Shown one piece after another: positions 47,441 to 61,109 of a DNA stretch of 64,000 nucleotides. The notes beneath the pieces were generated by a model. It saw nothing but the letters and a program-made list of their open reading frames with translations, ran no database searches and had not been told where the DNA came from. Numbering within the stretch: the first letter of the stretch is position 1; every line of letters starts with the position of its first letter. Origin of the DNA: Triops longicaudatus (taxonomy: Eukaryota > Arthropoda > Branchiopoda > Notostraca > Triopsidae); the NCBI GenBank assembly GCA_022885665.1, contig JAGQDJ010000166.1:1-64000 (forward strand). Direction: 5' to 3'. Made by a program: the position numbers and the translations under genes.

Positions 47441-50400
47441 TTAGGAAGACAGCTTAGGCCTACTTGAAACGGCGGCTTCAGGTCTGCCTTCCAGAGATCT
47501 TTGTTTTGGTGATTCTTCAGGTCTTGCAATTTCTTCCACACTTTTCCAATAAAGGGACGTCAAAGAAGCCCTGCAGCTGAGATGCACGCCCTGGTCCAAC
47601 GGAATCATGTGCCTTGCTTTAGTTTCTTTGCTGGGCGATATCAAAGCTTCAGCTCGGCTGGGTAATTTATTGTCAGAGACAGCGGCTGGCAACAAGGTAG
47701 ACACGCTATTGCTGCTTTTGTTTGACGGATTCACCATGGTCGGTGCTTCTTGCAGCAACACTGAACGAGATTTCCGAATTTGGGAACTAAATCCGCGTGC
47801 TGAATTTGTCCTTTGGCCAACGTTGCCCTGGACGGCTGTATGCTGTAGCCCGCTTAGCTGATCCACGTCTTGGAAAAATAAGCGAAGGCCCAAAACCGAT
47901 GTTTCTAAGCCACCATGCTCAACTATCGGGGCGTACTCAATGACACCATCAGCATGTGCCTGTGGAAAATGAGGATGGAACAGATTGCTTTAGTATTACG
48001 GATAGAGCAGATAATCTACTGAGCTTGCTCTAAAACGTTTTAAGTACCCCTCTACGGCAATTTTCTTTTAGAAAGTACCAATTTCAAGTATAACTTAAAA
48101 AAATGTAGAGTTCTGCCGAGACACCTCTTCATTACAAGAACACAAGGATGTAAGAGCTATGAAATCGGAGCAGTACGCAAGGCTTCTAAACGTTATTAGT
48201 TCTCAGTAGCTTAGAACACTACAAAACAAAGCAACAAAAGAAAAAATCGCATTTTTTTTTCAAAATTCTAACTCAACTGGTTTAGTTAGGAGGCACACAG
48301 AACAATAAAGAACTGTAAGAGTTTTTATTTTTCACGAAGTGTATAAACTATAACATACTTTGGAACTGCTTTCAGTATATTACGACGTAACCTAGGTATC
48401 AAGACTTACTTTTATGCTATAAAACAAACAAATCAGAAGAATTAACGGCCATTGAAAGAAGACCACACTGACTTGTTCAGTCTGTATTGGGGGCTGAACA
48501 AATTGGATATGAGGCTCATCCTTCTAAGGCAGTGATTCTCAATAGTGGGTAAATTACACAAAATTGGGTAAAAGTCTTTTGGATTTGGGTAAAGGAACTT
48601 GAAATTATTATTTCTTGTATTTTCTTTTCTATGAAGATATTTGTCTGAAAGAACTGCAGTGATAAAACAACGTTTGTCTTACCCAACTATTTTGTTGCTT
48701 GCACTTTTTATTAAGTATTTTCATTTAAAGACTACGTGTAACCTAACTCAGGTATAAGGAAAATATGTATTAAACGGTTCAGGTTCCAGTTTATTAATGC
48801 TCCAATTCAAAAAAAGTGTTAATCAAAGATTTTATGTGTAGCGAAATGTTAGACAAACTCTTTAAGTTAAACTTTAAATTAACTTCTGAGGACATCTGCT
48901 ACCCAACTTAATAAACTTTCACCCAATGCTTTGGGTACATGTATATTGTGGCGTTCTGTATCCGGCTTGAGCCTTATTACTCCCCAGGCTCCTTGGATGC
49001 TTTCCCCAAAAGCGTCGTCTCTTGGGACTCATGCGGGAGGGCGACAGGTCAAGGTTAAGAAAGGTATAGAAAAGGTGAAGGGGAGAGAGTGNGCGTGTAG
49101 TCAAGAAAGACAAAGGGGTTAGTTAGTGACAGTGAGCGCGAGAGGAAGAGTATTGTGATTTTGTATTGGAGTCGTTGTTGTGTGATTATAAATTGAAAAC
49201 TACTAATAAACGGAATTTGTAAAAGTGTGAACGTAACAATATATACTCGGACTCAGGCTTGGGCAACAATTGCCAATTTGAATTTTGCTCCAAATTTCAA
49301 TCTACAGTTCGTCCATTAAGTATATTTTTTACCATCAAGTGTTTAGAATCTCGGGAAATATGAAGGAAAAAATATAAAATCAGAAAGCAGGTACAGGACG
49401 AGCTGTCGAATCATGACTCTTCTAAATGACCAATAGATGGCGGAAAGGTGACCGAAAGATAAACATCAGGTCTACTGCTACTGCTGTAGGTTCTTTTCGC
49501 AGTATGTCGAAGATTAGAAAACCTACACTTGCTTTGACCGGCCTTTAGACGATAAGCTGACTGTTCGTACAAACAGGCTCTTAGATTGGTCTCGTTTTTT
49601 TTTTTTTGCTTATTGTCTGATATTCGTCCAACGTATATCTTGCGAGAGAAACAATCAAATAGCAAAATAACGGACCAATCCTTATGCACTGGTTATAGGC
49701 GAAAGTTTAATTGGCTATACTAATAAAATTATGAAAGTATAACCAAAATAAAATACGACAAAAAACGGAACGATGTAACTCGAGTTTTAAAAGTTCAGAA
49801 GAGAAGACCAGACGGGTCTAACTACATTGTATTTTAAGGTCTGACTAGTTGTAAACGAAGTAAAACTGAAAAGAAATCAGAATGAACAGTTCTGTCTGTT
49901 CTCGATGTCTTATCTGCAGCAAACATCAGAGCACTGCAAACAGAGAAGGGCGAGTGTAGAAAAAATAAGCTTTTATTGCTCTAGCACAGCGGAATATAAT
50001 AGAAAGTGGAATGCGTTTGAAATAAAACTCCGACGTCTTTGTCAACATGTATACGCGGGAAAGAAAAAGGTGCACTAAGAAACGCGAAGGGTACGAAATC
50101 GTCAGCTCGACTGAAAGAAGCGAATTTAAAAAGCTCTCATGCTAAGGACTTACAAATAAGGGTGTTAAATTTGCTCAGTGCTGTCTAAGAGAGCGAGTGA
50201 GCGAAGGAAAACCAAGCAAAATTGGCTCTCTGTAGAAGCGATCTCAGATAGCTCTATACACAAAAACGGAGCAACCTGATAGGATTGAAAACGGAACGAG
50301 ATCAGAAGGCAGCAAAAGAGCCTTAAGAGAACTGGTACGGCAAAGAAAAGACGCCATCAGTGTCGTTTGTTTCGGATATGATATCTATCTACCGGAGAAA

Positions 50401-53400
50401 AAATACTTAATCAAGTATTTTGTGTGGGATCTTGTGTTCCTTGCAGTATGCTAATAAAATCAGCAATCCAATTCCAGTAGCTTCATCTTTTCTTTCTTTG
50501 AAAACTCAAGCTTATATGCTCTTCCGACTCCTGATGCTGTTCTCTCGAAATACGACTCCGAATTTGAGTTACTGTTACATATATTTAATTCTATTTTAGT
50601 TTTTCTACCTAAAAACAAACACAAACAAACCAAGAACCATACGCTTAAAAAAACACGATTAAATTTTTACCTGCACACCGTTGATATACCAAGATAAAGC
50701 AGCTGCAGGCTTGGATCGACGTGATGTGCAATTGACACTTAGCATTTCTCCCGGCCGATAAAAGGGACGCAGACCGCTAATTTCCGGACCGGAGTCGGGA
50801 AGCACTAAAATGAAGCAAAAAAATATAGGGAAAAATCAGGAATCGGAAACAATTGACTGTGATGTGGGTCATCTTTTTCAACCCCCCCCCCCCTCCCAGA
50901 TCCGATCAAAAACTGAACGGCAATAAAGGGGTATAGCTTATACACCGTCTATATGCTAGCTCTTCTCCTCCCCCTTTTACTCTTCGCTTTCTCGGTCTGT
51001 GATTCTCAGATCTTAACATCTGAAGTCCGAGAATCAGAACGAACTTGAGCGTCTACCAACGACCTATAAATTCCACCCAAAAGAAAAAGCTTTTAAGCAG
51101 CCCCATGAAAAAGCTTGAAAGTCGCAATTCTAAGCGCACTCTTTTTATGGCGAACGTTCTCGACAGAAAACGAAAAGTGGTTGGAGAAGAATACTACTGC
51201 GATTTAATCTCCCCCTTCAATACCTGAATCGACGTTTGAGAAGCGGCCCTTCATAGAATTTCGTGCTCCACAGTATGTAAGCTACTCGGACTATAACTAC
51301 ATTCGCTAAGTGGGAAACGTATTCCTAAACTTGCCGTAATATATCGTAGAACTTCTAATGACGAGTGTCAAGCAAAGAACAGATGCTGTTGCACGCAATA
51401 TCTGTAATATGTCCCCAAGCAAGAACGCATAGGTTTTCTTGTAATTAAAGTTATTACAGGATTTTTGTTATCACGCCTTTACGTTTCAAGACACCATTTA
51501 ATAGACTGTGATATGTTGTCGATTTCCTTAGACAAGATATCGGCACACAAATAACAGGAGGCGAATCGGGCAAAATTACAACTAGTGAATAGGTTTACAC
51601 ACAAATCAAGGGAAATTTCGGCGCTAAAATAAGGTTATGGTCTATAAATTTATAAAAATGCGAAACAAATGCCAGGCTAAGAAAAATTTGGTCTTTCTTC
51701 TACACTGATTAATACTGATTAACTGATCTATTTTTTGTCTTTTAACTTAACTACAAAGTTAAGTTAAAAGATAAAAAATAGATGATTCAGAGAAGCCACC
51801 TAAAAATGTAACGTGATTTCTCCTGCCTCACTTTTGAACTACGATATCTTGTACCCGTAAAAATTCCCACCCGCGGCAAACAGCACAAAATACTGTTAAA
51901 AAAGGAAAAGAATAAGCCTTATGAAGTATATGCTAAGGATCTTTGATTTCAAACCCAAAAGCTATGATTAAGCACGAATTTAACATGGGTGGTTTCTACA
52001 AGAAGCAATGTGTTGTGTTATTTGGCAATGGTGTGCAGCGCAGGATATGAAGAATTTTTGTACTAGTTATCTAGTATATTATCGAACGTATCATGTTTTT
52101 GTAGCTTTTATGCGAAAAGCTGCCACACAAAGATAACGCTTTTCAATAAAAGTGGCGTTGAAACTGTTCTAGTGTTAATTAAATCTGTGTTAGGAAATCT
52201 TTGGGTGCTTAAAGGTCTTGTCAACAGTTAATTGAGTTGATTAAAGTAAAGTGGCTTTTTCTCTTATAAGAATATAAAGACTAAAATAGCCTGAATTTGA
52301 AGTTGTATTTTGTTATTGAGCAATCGCATAAAGTTATACCGAGCGAAAAAAAATAAAAACCGGTGGCAATTACGAACAAAAATTTCATGTGCAGTAAATA
52401 TTGCGTATAACGTTCAAAACATTTTACATTCGTACTAGGCATTAATTTCTGCTACTTTCTAAGCTTTTTGAAAGCGTAAATACTACAAAAATATAATTAA
52501 AATTATGAATTAATAAGTGATGTAGCTAGCACAAGCACAGCTTTTATCTCAGTTTCGCAAAGCTTGCACCGAGAAAGTGAAACCCATTTAAGTAGGACTT
52601 AAAGATGGGAAAAACGAAAGAAATTGATTCGTGGTAGTGGGTAGTCCGAAGCCTATTAGGAAAGAGCAAAGACCTTGTAGCCCTGTGTATGTAATGTGCG
52701 TACACTGGAGCACACGGAGCGCGACCCGGTTTTTTCCAAACTTGCAGCCATGCAAATGGAGTCAGAAGGCAAAGAATAAGAAAAATTAGGTTACGTCAGT
52801 GCGCACATGTGACTCCCCACAGAAAAAAGGAACTCCCTCTTTTCGAGAAATGTGACTGTAACGAAGCCTCATTGTGAATGCTAGCTTAGATGCTGGCTTT
52901 CTTTGGGCTTGTGTTAGAAGCAAGATACTTTATAAGGTCGAGCTCGCTACGTGCCTGGTTTGAGTAAAAGCGCTATTCTGTTTTCTGTTGTGTGTTTGAT
53001 GGGCCACCAGCTTGGCCGCAGTCAAATATAGCAGCTCTCTAGCAAAACTCCGCTCTATTCCCCTGCTTCTCCCTGAGTCCACATGATCAATTATCTCGAT
53101 CTATTCCTTCCCCCGTCGTTTCGCGCTTCTGAGTTGATTCGGATGAAAGCTACCGACGTGGTAATGGTGCGTAACAAAGCCTTGTATTTAATACTAGACT
53201 AAAAGGGGCATACACTAAGCGGCTGTACCCCTAGGCGAAATAGAACGTAAGCTACGTCTGCTTATTTCCGTTGTTAGTCATTGTCCACCCTAAAGCGTCA
53301 GCACGTGGAGCGTTGCTGCCCTAACCGGAGTCAAACTAGTCATCAATGGACCACAGGGTCCTTGCCAAGTGGTTTGCAGCGAGAATTCTACGTGGAGTAC

Positions 53401-56400
53401 AGTGCGAGCTTAAGCACAACCTCTGACTCTCGGTCTCGCATTTCAAGCAAAAAAAGGGGGCTCGTTAGCTTTAAGAAGGTCATGGCACACGACAGTAACC
53501 TCAAAAGTTATTAGTGAGTCCATATGAATAGCTCAACCACAAGTTTGTAAGAAATAACAAATCCATTATCAATGTATTAAGAAGATTAGTTTTTTTATGT
53601 CTATGCTTAATTGATTTTACGCTTACAGGCGGCATTACAGTTTAATATATCAGCTTCAGCTTACCCTAAGGCTTCCTAGTTTTTTAGATAAGCTACGAGT
53701 CTACGCTAGGTGCATTCTCAGAAGATCTGTGATATTGCAGGAGCTAAAGATCAAAGAAGTTAACTAGGATGAAAAAAAAAAAACAAAAAAAACTAGCGGT
53801 GTACGGAAGATATCAAGTTGCGCAATATATGAGAGAAAAGAAGAAGGGTATTTCCTCCTTCCTTGTAATTTTTCTCCCAACTTTGCTACAGCCACAAAGC
53901 CAAGATGCAGAACTAACGTAGAACCCCATGCATAGGCAACAGCCATTATGTAGGGTTGCAAAAAGCTTTACGACACTACTCAAAGTTATTGGTCCGAACG
54001 AAGACTTAACGGGGTCTTGCAATTTTAAATAAATCAGACCTGCGCCACCTAGTTGCTTTGTACAGCTTACGCCAACCATTTCGTGCTTGCTTTATTTTCG
54101 CAGTTTCTCTTGGTTATATTCCTAAAGAAATTTTAGACAAAAGTTAATTATCCCAACTTGGTAACCAAGTTAGCACGGCTCAAAAGCAGGAAAAAAAAGG
54201 GCGAACAATTGAGACGGGAGCACAACTTCAGCTTGCCAACAGGGTTATACTTGTACCGTGCGCAAAGTGTAAGATTACTTCGCTAACTAGGTTCAAGTGA
54301 GACAGTAACAACTTAAGTAATACTTTCGGAATGAATTTGCAACGCTATTCGGAAGCATTCGGAAGACAAAAACACACATTACAGTTTTTAACATGAAAAT
54401 ATTGATTACACGACTAGCGGGGACATGAAAAATGTCTACATGCACAACAATTTGGACAGAAACTGTAAGTGATGACATACGGGAACCCAAAATCTGCACA
54501 GTTAGTTGCTAACACAGAAGTTCAACTACACGTGAAAAAGGTATAAGAAAAAGACCGAAGTTTACCTATAATAATAACATAATTAATAACTAACCTATGA
54601 CATTAAGATAGATTCATTTTACTTCTTCTCAATGAAAAAGCTTTAACTAGTTTTACTGTTATGTTTATTATGAAATGCTAAAATTGAAAATAGTTTCCAA
54701 ATGAAGTCCTTCATAGAATAATACGATGGAATTTTCGACACCAGTTCCATAAAATTGAATCACATGATATATAAATTGCAAAATTAATAATACAGAAATG
54801 AAAAAAGCGATGCATTACATAAAGCTTTAGTTTTAATGAACAGCCCAATGACCATTTGCACGCACAGGATTAGCTTATGAACTATTTACAAACACAATAT
54901 TTTCATTTATTAGCTGTAATAAGCTGAGCAGTCCTTTTAACTTGCCATGCTAGTAACAACGAAACACTGTCGTCTAGCAAACTTGGTTATCTCCCCCTTA
55001 CGGAACTCATACATACTATTAGCATTACGTATAAATACCAGTTCTTAGCAATTTGATCTAACTATTTTTGCGGTTTTTCTACTGTTGTTTTTGGGTAAGG
55101 TAATAATAATTGAGATGAGATCGTCGTCTTTGTGCTTAAGCTACCAGTTAGGAGCGCCGGTTGCCCGATAACTGAGAGTAGCAAACCATCTTTTGGGAGA
55201 GCTATCAATTTTGAGGGGGACATACCAATTTCTGGAATTTTGTAAAAACAAAAAAAAAGTACCCATTTTAACACTGCACTAAACATTTTACGTCCGATTT
55301 TGTCAGCTGTCCGACTCGTCAACTACTTTCCAGTTCCGATCGGTTGACGAAATCAGACGCAAATGTTTAGTGCGCTGTTAGAAAGCACTTAAAAAAAGAA
55401 AAAATCCTGCAGCATCGTGAGTCAAACGTTTACTTACTCGATTGCTTGACTATAGGTAAAACAAGCGGTAGTCCAGCGATACTGGAAGTTAGTGCAACCT
55501 GCCCGTTAATTTGCCTTTAGATTTGACGTATATAGTTTCCACATTTCGAGTTTTACAGCTTCGCTACTCGCAAGTGAAATCAGGGACTACTCGTCTTCCA
55601 ATACGGAGCGACAACAATATCGTTTCCGTAATATGAGAGAACAAAGCGTCCCAACTCTCAGTTTCTCTTCCCTTTTTTTCGAATTGTTATCCAAGAGCGA
55701 AAGGGAACACACGAGTTTGTCGTTGTAAACCAAGTATAATAAGAGCTGCTCTACAACGACCCAAACCCGTCATGTTGCGTACACATCATCGGAAACTTCA
55801 TGCCAAGTTATTAAACAAATGTTCTCGCAACCTCACATAGACGTGCATACTATACACCTATCTCCTGGGGGGAACATTCTTAATCGGTTCGAGTTTATAG
55901 CATTTTCCCCGCATGGAGCTTTATAGACATATAGGCCGCACGAGGAACTCATCACCAAACATAAAGCGAGAGATCCCGACGCAGTAGATAGAATTAATTC
56001 AGGATCCTGAAAGGAGAGCACAACCTCGTCTTTCTGTTTGCCAATTGTGCCTCTGTCGAACGAAACCCAGCTCACTCAGAATTTTATGCCCGGCAATAAT
56101 GCTTGCCGACCCAATCAATACAGCAATGAACATTACTTCCCGGTGTCTACTCTTTATGTTTCTTCTCAAATTGCATGGGAGAGCAAAAACAGCCAACTTT
56201 ACGTGCCGAACGAAAATGTTTCGCCGTGTAGCTGTGGCAATATTTGTGAGTTAACACCACTAACCAAGCTGTTGTAAAGGATTCTACGTCTCGGCCGTAG
56301 CGGAAAAAAACTTTGAGTTGAATAATGCTTTTGCCCATTTCAAACAACGAGTTATTTGGAACTAATGTCTAGATAACGAGAGAGGGCTAACAAGAGAGCA

Positions 56401-59400
56401 CGAGAGGGAACGAGAGACTACCAGAAAGGGCACATACGCCCAGAATATGAAAACCCTTCTTTACAGAGTGAAAACCATAAACCACGCTCCAGTCTTGGTA
56501 ATGTTTGTTCCACTCTGTCCACACGACGCGGCTTATCTTGGATAACTTATTAAAAAGGGGAATAAACACGGCAATATGGAGCAGTACTACCCTGCTAAAA
56601 GTAGAGTTACCGCTTCAATCGCTCTACCTGGTTTCTTCTCGAGCCACTGTAACCGGCTTTTCTGGAATAAAGGGTATGAAACTTTCACCCTTGGTACAGA
56701 TGGTCAACGATTAACCCCCAAGTTGTTCCCCATAAGACCCATGTCTTATACCCAAGGACATCTACACCCACAGTTGTTACATCTATGTGCACAAACTTGA
56801 CTGATTGACGTATATTTCAATTTAGAAAGAGGTGTGAACAAGAGCGCACATAACAGGACAAAGTTAACTAAGTGACAACAGTATTTAGACAATATACCGC
56901 TCAGATAAGCATGTGATGTCGAGATTTGTTTATCCTTTGGAAAAATCTGTGTCAAGAATTATCAAAATAACTGAACGACAAATAAGAGAAAAAAAAGAAT
57001 AACAACCTTAGATAATTTAAAACGAAAACTTTTCAGGTGTATATTATAGGAAAAGCTTACACAGTTTTTTATTTGGGTTAATTACTGACTGACAGTCACA
57101 ATTTGTTTGTGAATCACTAGCAAAAATGATTTCTCGACACGGTATTATTTATAGTGTAACATTCGCGTAGTACCTTTTCAGTTGTAAAGAAATATCACTG
57201 CTGTTGGTAGGTATTGTGCGTCAGAAAGTTTTTTAAACGAAAGTTTGTGAGAAAAAATGAAAGTTAATGCGGTTGACATTGAAAACCTTACATAATAATT
57301 TTCCAATAACGGAGAATTTCTTTGACTTTATAGAATTCCTGAGAAAGGATTCAAAATATCCGAAACTCGCGTAATACCCTTGTTTGTGAATATCACTAGG
57401 ACGTAGTAATCATTCACAAGTTACTATCTTGCGACTATACAGCTTCCGTATGAATTACTACGTTCCTAATGCTTTTATACAGGCCTATTGACCTACAAAA
57501 GAGCTTTTCGTTCACTGATAGTCTACTTTTAGGAACACGGATAGAACTTTCTGAAATATTACACGGCATTTGCATTACTTACACCTAATCAAACATTCGG
57601 AATCCTCTGCGACTATACCGCAAGGGTAAGAAGGATCGGCTGCAACGTGCGAGGCAATTAATTAAGCAAGCGCACGTGCATGAGAACGTAGTTAGACGTT
57701 TTTCCTCACGACCCGGTAATCTTTCAGCCTCTGTTTATTACAGCGAAACCCAAGCGTTTGTTCAAGCCTCATATGACTCCGCCCGCGGGGAAACCACAAC
57801 TCCGAGAAGCAAACAAAAGTTTGACAACAAAACGGTCCCAAATGGAAATCCTGACAGCGAGAGATAAAAAGTAGAAGCTTTCTACTACGCAAAGCTTAGT
57901 ATTTTTGTACGAAGCATAGGCTACTAGGTTAAGGCATAACCAGTGGACAGGAGTGAGAAAAAAATGTACCCTATACCTAAGCTCGGAATAACGTTATCAC
58001 GACATTACGGGGAAAACTAGGGAGACACCTACGAAATAAGTTCCAAGACCAGTGACACACCTTGATACATGCAAGTAAGCACACTGTTTAATACAGCCTA
58101 GTCTGCCAACGAAAGTAGAGTTTAGACAAGACAGTGAGGCTAATTTCCTCTTCCAATGAAATATAACCGATTGTAGAGACAAGAGACAGACTTAGATATG
58201 GATATAAGTTTCTTTACAATAAATATGCGAAAAATATTATACATAAACACTTAAAGAGATAAGTGACACGGACTCCATGAACAGCGGATTAAAATGTTAA
58301 TACTTGTGTATAATTCAGGTCCTCATTTGCACTAGCACAACTTTGATGCTGCGCTCCCTTTTAAAGCAATTAACTAGTCAAGGTCTTCGTAAAATTGTGG
58401 ACAGTGAATGGCAGATAAGGAGGGCCTTCCGGAATACCTAAAACAATAAAACAAATGCCTGCAAACAAATAAATTCACCTACAAGCCTTTCACAGAATGC
58501 GAAACCGGTGACAAGATAATTATTTGACGAAAAATTAGTGTTGCTGTCTTTGAGAAGGAAAACCCTTCTTATTCTCTTAATAATTCAAGAAGCAGGTCGT
58601 AAATTTTTCATCACGCTTATCCTCTTTGTGCTTGGTTAAGAAATACGACACAAAAGTTAATTTCTCAAGAAATCGACTTTGTACACGGTCTTTTATGCCA
58701 GCTTTCAGAGAAGATGCGGAGTTCTTCGGCATTATTTAATATTTAAAAGCTACTGTTCTCATTAATATCACGAACTTTCGAAGTACAGAAGTAAAGCAGG
58801 GATGTTGCAAACACTTAGAGATGAAAATTTCTAAGGGTGGTACATATTTAGCACTCTGCATCGATTCATTCGATTTTTCTTTCATGTACGATTTCGGATA
58901 AGCATCGTAACTGCGACCCTGCAGATAATAGTGGCGTAACTCTGGTCTCAAACAAAGAAGAAATAACAAGACCGAAATACGGTGTGTTTTACTAATTTGC
59001 ATATACATTAGTGTCCTAAATTTTAGCAAGCAGAAATATTCCAGTAAAAAGAGCAAGCTTTTGTGCTTGCAAACGAACGGCTGTAGTCATGCAATTATTC
59101 AGCGTTGTACGCCAGGTTCATGTCTGCTTATTATCACAGCGGGCTAAAAAGGAAATGAAGTTGTTCTCTTGAAACATTTATTGTTACGCCTACAGGTCGA
59201 AACTGGGAGAGAAATACTTGCGTTTTATTCAAATATTCCAAGAGCCAGTCGTGTTTTGTAAACAAACCTCGTCGTTCTTTGAGAATAATATGTAATTACA
59301 CACAATGCAGTGAGAATATTTTTTGGGCTATAATGCGAGAGCATTTTCGCTCGCATGGGCTTATCATAAAAGCTACGTCGAAGAGATGAAAAAGAACAGA

Positions 59401-61109
59401 AGTTGTTTTAGTGCTTGCTGCCCTGCGGATCTGAAAGTTTTCGTTCAGAAACTAGCAAACTAAGTTCAAGCATTCTTCACCAGAATTTTTGGTATATTTT
59501 TCCATTATAACCTAAGATTCCTTAAAAACACGAACAGCTTGTATGTTCTGTAAGACGTCACGCTAATTACACAGAACATTGCCAGCGGATACGAAATCCG
59601 GCAGGAAATGAGATATTGCACTTGTTTTGAGATTTATTAAACTTTTTCAACTTTCTTTGAGTTCACTATTTTAGACCTTGTTTGTTAACAGCTTCACAGG
59701 CTTTCCAATCCTTGTGATCTTTAAATTTGTACAAGCTAACTAATGTTTCAAATTAAGATGTGATTGACTAAAAAGCTTGTAAAGAAGTTTTGATTTGTAC
59801 ACAAACGCAAGGAAAAAGCTAAGGAATAAAGTGCAACGAGCACTTCGGAATAAATTGTTTCATGAGGGAAAAAATTCGCCGTTCCGCAGCAGAAAATTCG
59901 AGAGGCATCTTTATTCAGCTAGATTTTGTGACACAAGCTTTTGTTAAAAGAAAACAAATGAAAATGCGTAACTTGTTTCTGTCTCATAACCTATTGTCTT
60001 ATGGTTAGTACACAGTAATTTTCAATTAGCTTGTGATTTGGTGTGAAATATTCAAAGAAAACACCTCAAAATTCACAAAGTGTAGAAAACATGGTTAGAA
60101 ATTATTTATTAGATTGCTGTTGAAAACAGACGACAGTATGCATTTAACTGCGAAATTCAAATGGTAGAGACATAGTGAACAATCCGAAATAAAATGACAT
60201 AATGTTAATAATGTCTTAAGTATTACACGTAAATGTACAAATAAAAGCAAGAATTTATAACCCAGGCATCTTAACTTTTGAAAGTCTACTATACCTCGTA
60301 ACAAGAACATAAAAAAGCTAATCACTTACCTACTACAGACATCTCTGCAAATCCTTGGCGAGTTTGAAAATTTGTTTCGGCTGACACTTCACATCGAAAT
60401 CGTCCCGTAGTAGCCAAATTGACGCCCACAAGGACCACTTGTTCGCGGTCCGATTGTGTCAACTGTAAAGCAAACGCCGTTGCCAGGGTCGGAAAAGCAA
60501 AGTAAATACGAGACAAATTAGTTCGCTTTCCTCTCTCCCCTTCTTTTCGAAAGCTTGCAATCTAATTGGTTCTAATGAACTTCCTTAACTGCCTTATCAC
60601 CCTGTAGAGTCGATCAATTTTATCCCAGGCTATGTGTTTTAACAATCTTTGGCATTCTTGCATTTGCGTTGGTTGGATCACACATACACACTTGAAAGCT
60701 CGCCAGCTTAAGCCTTATCACTTTAATGAAAATCTTTTACGATCACGGTTTTCCAGAACGCTTGCTAGAGGGACAGTAAAACACTATATGACCGAGAACC
60801 TAATACAGGGGAAAGCTGCTATTCCGCGTAGATAAGATCACCTTTGATCTCAATATTCGTCTCACTTAAGTTACTTTCGTAGAAAATGAGATTTCATACT
60901 TACGTCCACATGAATTCCATCTAAGGGAAACACCTGAATAGGGGGCGAGTCCCTAGGTACATAACGAAAGAATTCCCGTGCTCCGCGGTACCACTTGACG
61001 GAGTAGAGTGCGTCTCCTTCGAGATCGTAAAGACATTGCAGCCGAGCACTCTCGCCTGCAAGGCGCTGAGGAGGAACATTCACGCTGATAAGCTTTAGTC
61101 CGTATATGC
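47441..61109 (-). CDS. Beaten path (Beat)-family Ig protein, 5' exon(s) not found
   Basis: Beat proteins are arthropod two-Ig cell-surface or secreted ligands of the Side family that guide axon defasciculation. Four exons (minus) join in frame: 61109-60904, 60462-60330, 50804-50671 and 47959-47441 (TAA). Ig1 has RLQCLYDLEGDALYSVKWYR, REFFRYVPRDSPPIQVFPLD and TTGRFRCEVSAETNFQT. Ig2 has ISGLRPFYRPGEMLSVNCTS, RRSKPAAALSWYINGVQ and, in the last exon, LETSVLGLRLFF and VHLSCRASLTSLYWKSVEE. These are diagnostic Beat blocks. The first exon here enters at phase 1 (needs one preceding base), so an exon with the signal peptide lies upstream, probably beyond the window. Ig2 carries an insertion of about 70 residues. 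The tail (after YWKSVEE) lacks a membrane segment. Introns are about 0.4, 9.5 and 2.7 kb, in contrast to the rest of the window. Confidence 0.9.
48530..48935 (+). mobile_element. hAT-like element end, truncated
   Basis: CAGTGATTCTCAATAGTGGG at 48530-48549 resembles the terminal repeat typical of hAT (Charlie-type) transposons. The following sequence repeats TGGGTAAA three times. No matching inverted end was found before the LTR at 48947, so it is at best a truncated copy. The right boundary is a guess. Confidence 0.3.
48947..49238 (+). mobile_element. Solo LTR of an LTR retrotransposon (292 bp)
   Basis: The segment starts TGTGGCGTTCTG and ends GTGAACGTAACA (TG...CA). It is flanked on both sides by ATAT (48943-48946 and 49239-49242), a 4-bp target duplication. 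Near the right end are a TATA-like ATTATAAATTG and AATAAA at about 49205, as expected in an LTR read on the plus strand. No internal retrotransposon genes are adjacent, so recombination has probably left one LTR. The single unresolved base (n) of the window lies inside it, at about 49092. Confidence 0.65.
51726..51783. repeat. 27-bp inverted repeat with 4-nt loop
   Basis: The left arm (51726-51752) begins ATCTATTTTTTGTCTTTTAA. The loop is ACAA (51753-51756), and the right arm (51757-51783) pairs with only one mismatch. An RNA copy would form a very stable hairpin. No flanking duplication is obvious. Confidence 0.75.
55235..55425. mobile_element. Foldback element, family R3
   Basis: The left arm contains GCACTAAACATTTTACGTCC then GATTTTGTCA. 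The reverse complement of the right arm reads GCACTAAACATTTGCGTCTG then ATTTCGTCA. Similarity continues outward for about 20 bp. The central part (CTGTCCGACTCGTCAACTAC) recurs near 27440, 44330 and 46020. No coding capacity. Confidence 0.5.

Larger units (their letters stand above)
50805..60329. other. Large Beat intron, no nested gene supported
   Basis: This 9.5-kb intron holds a C-run near 50882-50895, a near-perfect hairpin (51726-51783), a foldback element (55235-55425) and otherwise AT-rich unique-looking DNA. Overlapping open frames near 55833-56350 on both strands are the densest coding-like spot, but none shows a known domain. Confidence 0.45.

Noticed and set aside
55833..56347. Overlapping minus-strand frames as a nested gene in the Beat intron
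   Set aside because: Two frames contain short hydrophobic stretches, but neither matches a family and no exon chain with consistent phases could be built.
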